Below, in pieces: positions 3,441 through 6,718 of a stretch of 6,718 nt of DNA (its first letter is position 1; each line of letters opens with the position of its first letter). The notes beneath the pieces were generated by a model. The model worked only from the letters and a program-made list of their open reading frames with translations, was not told the origin of the DNA and searched no databases. Source of the stretch: Deltaproteobacteria bacterium RBG_16_54_11. GTDB taxonomy: Bacteria > Desulfobacterota > B13-G15 > RBG-16-54-18. The translations under genes were made by a program, and so were the position numbers. The stretch covers positions 1 through 6,718 of the forward strand of contig MGQS01000103.1 of assembly GCA_001797905.1 (NCBI GenBank), read 5' to 3'.

Positions 3441-6400
3441 GCACGTTCCATTATCGATCGCCGGAGGCTCCGGAAGGACTACGGCAAAATAAAGGAGATT
3501 CTGGAGATCGCCAATCTCATTGAGATTCAGTTGCGGTCTTATGCACAGTTCCTGCAAAAGGACGTTCCCCCGGAGGAACGCAAAGACGTCGGCTTACAGG
3601 GAGGCTTACAGGGGGTATTTAAACAGGTCTTTCCCATCAAGGACTTCTATGAAACGGTGGAGCTGCGCTTTGTAAAATATCGCTTGGGGAAACCCAAGTA
3701 CGATGTCCAAGAGTGTCTCTTGAAGGGAATAACCTATGCTGCTCCGCTGCGGGTGACCATCCAGCTCATCATCTACGATGTCCAAGAAGGGGTGAAAACA
3801 GGACAGATAAAGGCCATAAAAGAGCAGGAGGTGTACTTCGGTGAGATCCCCCTGATGACGGAGAACGGGACCTTTATCGTCAATGGCACGGAACGGGTGA
3901 TCGTCAGCCAACTTCACCGCTCCCCCGGCGTTTTCTTTGATCAGGAGCAGCCCAAAACCCATACGGGGAGACCTCTCTACTTCGCCCGGATCATCCCTTA
4001 TCGGGGTTCCTGGATCGACCTGGAGTTTGACCAAAAGGACATACTCTACGTGCGAATCGACAGAAGGAGGAAGATCCCGGTAACGGTCTTTCTCAAGGCC
4101 CTCGGTTATTCCACCCAGGAACTCTTGGACACCTTCTATCATAAAGAGAAGATCTTTCTCAATCCCCACGGTTTTCACAAGAAGGTTGTTCATAGCCTGA
4201 TGATGGGGCAGAGGGCCTCGGCGGATATCATAGACCCCCAGACAAACGAGGTCCTGGTCAAAAAGAATAGGAAGATCACCGAGGGGATTATACAACGGCT
4301 CGAGGCAGCAGGCATTTTTGAGGTCTCTGTCGAACCCGACACCTTGATGGGAAGGGTCGCTGCCAGGGATATCGTGGACCCTAACGCCGGAGAGATCATC
4401 GTTGAGATCAATCGGGAGCTGACCGAAGAGAACATTAAGGAGATCAGGGAGCGGGGGGTAGGGGAGTTTGAAGTCCTCCTCATCGAGGAAGTAAAGAGCA
4501 GCCCGTCCATGAGGGAGACCCTTTTGGCGGATAAGATCGTCCTGTCTGAAGACGAAAGGAAAAAGCTGCCCCGTGCCGATGCCGCCGTCATTGCCCAAAA
4601 AGAACAGGAAAAGGCCAGCATCGAGATCTACCACCGTTTGCGCCCAGGGGATCCACCCACGTTGGAAACGGTCAGAACCCTCTTTAACAATCTCTTCTTC
4701 AATTCGGAGAGGTATGACCTCTCCAAGGTGGGGAGGATGAAGATCAACCATAAGCTGGGCCTCGATGTCCCCCTCGACGTCACCACCCTCAGACGCGAGG
4801 ATATCCTGGAGGTGGTAAAATACCTTATCGGCCTCAAGGAGGGCAGGGGGAGCGTGGACGACATCGACCATCTGGGTAACCGGCGGGTGAGGACGGTGGG
4901 GGAACTGCTGCAGAATCAGTTTCACATCGGTTTGGTCAGGGTGGAGAGGGCCATCAAGGAGCGCATGAGCCTCCAGGAGGTGGAGACCCTGATGCCCCAC
5001 GACCTCATCAACTCGAAACCTTTGACGGCAGTGGTGCGGGAGTTCTTCGGGAGCAGTCAGCTGTCTCAATTCATGGATCAGACCAACCCCCTCTCGGAGA
5101 TCACCCATAAGAGGCGGCTGAGCGCTTTGGGACCGGGAGGTCTCACGAGGGAGAGGGCCGGTTTCGAGGTCCGAGACGTTCACCCCTCCCACTACGGGAG
5201 GATCTGCCCCATCGAAACCCCGGAAGGTCCAAATATCGGATTGATCGTCTCTCTGAGCACCTTTGCCCGAGTGAACGAATACGGTTTCATCGAGACCCCG
5301 TACCGCAAGGTAGACAGCGGACGGGTTACCGACAAGATCGATTACCTCTTCGCCCTGGATGAGGAGAGATACACCATCGCTCAGGCCAACGCCCCTCTCG
5401 ACGAGGAGGGGAACTTCACCGCTCCTCTCGTCTCCGCCAGAAAGGCCGGGGAGTTCATCATCGTAAAACCCGAGGAGGTGGACTACATGGACGTCTCTCC
5501 CCGGCAACTGGTCAGTGTGGCGAGTTCCCTTATCCCCTTCTTGGAGAACGACGACGCCAACCGGGCATTGATGGGTTCCAATATGCAACGGCAGGCGGTC
5601 TCCCTCCTGCGCACCGAGGCGCCGCTGGTCGGCACCGGCATGGAGCGAATAGTAGCCAGGGATTCGGGGGTCACGGTGATGGCCAAGAGAGAAGGCGTCG
5701 TAGAAAGCGTAGACGCCTCCCGGATCGTCGTCAAGGCAGAGGAGGATGGCAAAGGGGTAGGGGTGGACATCTACAACCTCACCAAGTATCAGCGTTCCAA
5801 TCAGGGGACCTGCATCAATCAGATACCGATCGCAGCTAAGGGTGAGCGCTTAGAAAAAGGAGAGGTCATCGCCGACGGTCCTTCTACCCACATGGGTGAA
5901 CTTGCCTTGGGGCGCAATGTCCTTGTCGCCTTTATGCCCTGGGGCGGTTATAACTTTGAGGACTCCATGCTCATCAATGAAAAGCTCCTGGAGGAGGATA
6001 TATACACCTCCATTCATATTGAGGAACTGGAGTGCGTGGCTCGCGATACCAAGCTCGGCAGGGAAGAGATCACCCCCGATATCCCCAATGTGGGGGACGA
6101 AATGCTCAAGGATCTCGATGAGAGCGGGGTGATCCGCATCGGGGCGGAAGTGAAGCCGGGGGACATCCTCGCGGGCAAGATCACCCCCAAAGGGGAGACC
6201 CAGCTCTCCCCCGAAGAGAAACTGTTGCGGGCCATCTTCGGCGAGAAGGCGAGCGATGTCAAGGACACCTCCCTTCGGGTCCCCCATGGAATCGAGGGGG
6301 TCGTGATCGATGCCAAGGTCTTCACCAGGAGAGGAACGGAGAAAGACAAGAGGGCCAAGGACATTGAGGCAGAGGAAGAGAAAAAAATCATCGATGACCG

Positions 6401-6718
6401 AGATGCGGAGATCGCCATCATCGAGACCTACACGAAAGAGCGCATTCGAGGGATTCTCATAGGCAAGAAGGCCGCCGCACCCCTGCAGGATCCCCTCAAG
6501 GGAAAGAAGCTGGTGGAGAAAGGGGTTAAGCTTACCGAGGAGATCGTCGAGCAAATGCCCTGGGAGCGGTGGAGGGAGATCCCCATTAGTGATGAGAGAA
6601 TCGCAACAGAGGTGGATCAACTCACGACCGGCGGCATCAGGGAGATCGAGGCGATCAAGGAGAGGGCAGAGGAGAAATTAAAGAAGTTGGATGCGGGGGA
6701 CGAACTCCTCCCCGGGGT
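3438..6718 (+). CDS. rpoB: DNA-directed RNA polymerase beta subunit (3'-truncated by window)
   Basis: The frame is open from the ATG to the window edge: 1093 codons of an expected 1350 or so. RpoB forms one pincer of the RNA polymerase core and part of its active centre. Landmarks in order: TENGTFIVNGTERVIVSQLHRSPG (141-164, split across the N-terminal rifampicin site); MRPGEPP-like RPGDPP (402-407) and the neighbouring proteobacterial insertion; rifampicin cluster I from GSSQLSQFMDQ, with D547, H557 and S562 at the E. coli 516, 526 and 531 positions; ICPIETPEGPNIGLI; and NFEDS with E841-D842 (E. coli 813-814). The second large insertion (about 965-1090) is E/K-rich. The KMAGRHGNKG catalytic-lysine region and C-terminal clamp lie beyond the window. 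A 12-bp tandem repeat encodes GLQGGLQG at residues 52-59. rpoC is expected downstream. Confidence 0.98.
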   Translation, partial: MARSIIDRRRLRKDYGKIKEILEIANLIEIQLRSYAQFLQKDVPPEERKDVGLQGGLQGVFKQVFPIKDFYETVELRFVKYRLGKPKYDVQECLLKGITYAAPLRVTIQLIIYDVQEGVKTGQIKAIKEQEVYFGEIPLMTENGTFIVNGTERVIVSQLHRSPGVFFDQEQPKTHTGRPLYFARIIPYRGSWIDLEFDQKDILYVRIDRRRKIPVTVFLKALGYSTQELLDTFYHKEKIFLNPHGFHKKVVHSLMMGQRASADIIDPQTNEVLVKKNRKITEGIIQRLEAAGIFEVSVEPDTLMGRVAARDIVDPNAGEIIVEINRELTEENIKEIRERGVGEFEVLLIEEVKSSPSMRETLLADKIVLSEDERKKLPRADAAVIAQKEQEKASIEIYHRLRPGDPPTLETVRTLFNNLFFNSERYDLSKVGRMKINHKLGLDVPLDVTTLRREDILEVVKYLIGLKEGRGSVDDIDHLGNRRVRTVGELLQNQFHIGLVRVERAIKERMSLQEVETLMPHDLINSKPLTAVVREFFGSSQLSQFMDQTNPLSEITHKRRLSALGPGGLTRERAGFEVRDVHPSHYGRICPIETPEGPNIGLIVSLSTFARVNEYGFIETPYRKVDSGRVTDKIDYLFALDEERYTIAQANAPLDEEGNFTAPLVSARKAGEFIIVKPEEVDYMDVSPRQLVSVASSLIPFLENDDANRALMGSNMQRQAVSLLRTEAPLVGTGMERIVARDSGVTVMAKREGVVESVDASRIVVKAEEDGKGVGVDIYNLTKYQRSNQGTCINQIPIAAKGERLEKGEVIADGPSTHMGELALGRNVLVAFMPWGGYNFEDSMLINEKLLEEDIYTSIHIEELECVARDTKLGREEITPDIPNVGDEMLKDLDESGVIRIGAEVKPGDILAGKITPKGETQLSPEEKLLRAIFGEKASDVKDTSLRVPHGIEGVVIDAKVFTRRGTEKDKRAKDIEAEEEKKIIDDRDAEIAIIETYTKERIRGILIGKKAAAPLQDPLKGKKLVEKGVKLTEEIVEQMPWERWREIPISDERIATEVDQLTTGGIREIEAIKERAEEKLKKLDAGDELLPG
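3591..3614 (+). repeat. 12-bp tandem duplication within rpoB
   Basis: GGCTTACAGGGA (3591-3602) is followed directly by GGCTTACAGGGG (3603-3614), identical at 11 of 12 bases. The units are in frame and encode GLQG twice (residues 52-59), just before the conserved VFKQVFPI segment of the beta N terminus. Related proteins usually have a single G-L-Q before that segment, so this looks like a recent in-frame slippage duplication tolerated on the protein surface. Confidence 0.85.

Noticed and set aside
3606..5588. A 660-codon open frame on the - strand opposite rpoB
   Set aside because: It is the mirror of the strongly conserved RpoB frame. The translation is H/D/L/G-rich with no recognisable domain and no ribosome-binding site; long antisense frames are common opposite G+C-balanced, codon-biased genes.
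5850..6620. A 256-codon - strand frame opposite the 3' part of rpoB, and a similar one at 2787-3557
   Set aside because: Both are antisense shadows of conserved genes with low-complexity translations and no start signals.

Overview
The window is a conserved bacterial housekeeping locus: the junction of translation, protein-export and transcription genes in the order (tuf tail)-rpmG-tRNA-Trp-secE-nusG-rplK-rplA-rplJ-rplL-rpoB. Every gene lies on the + strand. Protein sequence style (SecE of about 65 residues with one membrane span, zinc-binding L33, a proteobacterial-type RpoB with both large lineage insertions, a tRNA-Trp between rpmG and secE) suggests a Gram-negative bacterium near the former Deltaproteobacteria (Desulfobacterota and relatives). 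That placement is made by eye, without a search, and is moderate to low confidence. Base composition looks close to or slightly above 50 % G+C and uniform, with no mobile element, CRISPR array, integrase or foreign-looking block.

Layout. Positions 1-14 fit the last codons of an EF-Tu gene. rpmG (27-176) starts 12 nt later and is followed by a complete tRNA-Trp (230-306, CCA encoded), secE (373-570) and nusG (612-1175). The L11-L1 pair (rplK 1190-1618, rplA 1629-2330) follows nusG after only 14 nt. The stalk pair (rplJ 2367-2888, rplL 2922-3311) follows after 36 nt. A 126-nt spacer containing three consecutive hairpins precedes rpoB, which starts at 3438 and stays open to the end of the window (1093 codons, about 80 % of the gene).

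How it works together. L33, L11, L1, L10 and L7/L12 are 50S proteins, EF-Tu and tRNA-Trp serve translation, SecE belongs to the SecYEG translocon, and NusG and RpoB belong to the transcription elongation complex. The tight spacing up to rplL suggests co-transcription, so tuning probably happens at translation starts and at the rplL-rpoB spacer. The visible tuning signals are a TTG start for rplJ, a full nine-base anti-Shine-Dalgarno match before rplL (whose product is needed in several copies per ribosome), and attenuator-like hairpins before rpoB.

I see no new multi-gene system. The items most worth a second look are the structured rplL-rpoB spacer with an overlapping 19-codon ORF, a charged insertion in NusG, a perfect 12-bp in-frame tandem duplication near the start of rpoB, an unusual D-arm in tRNA-Trp, and the lack of room for separate L1 and L10 autoregulatory leaders.
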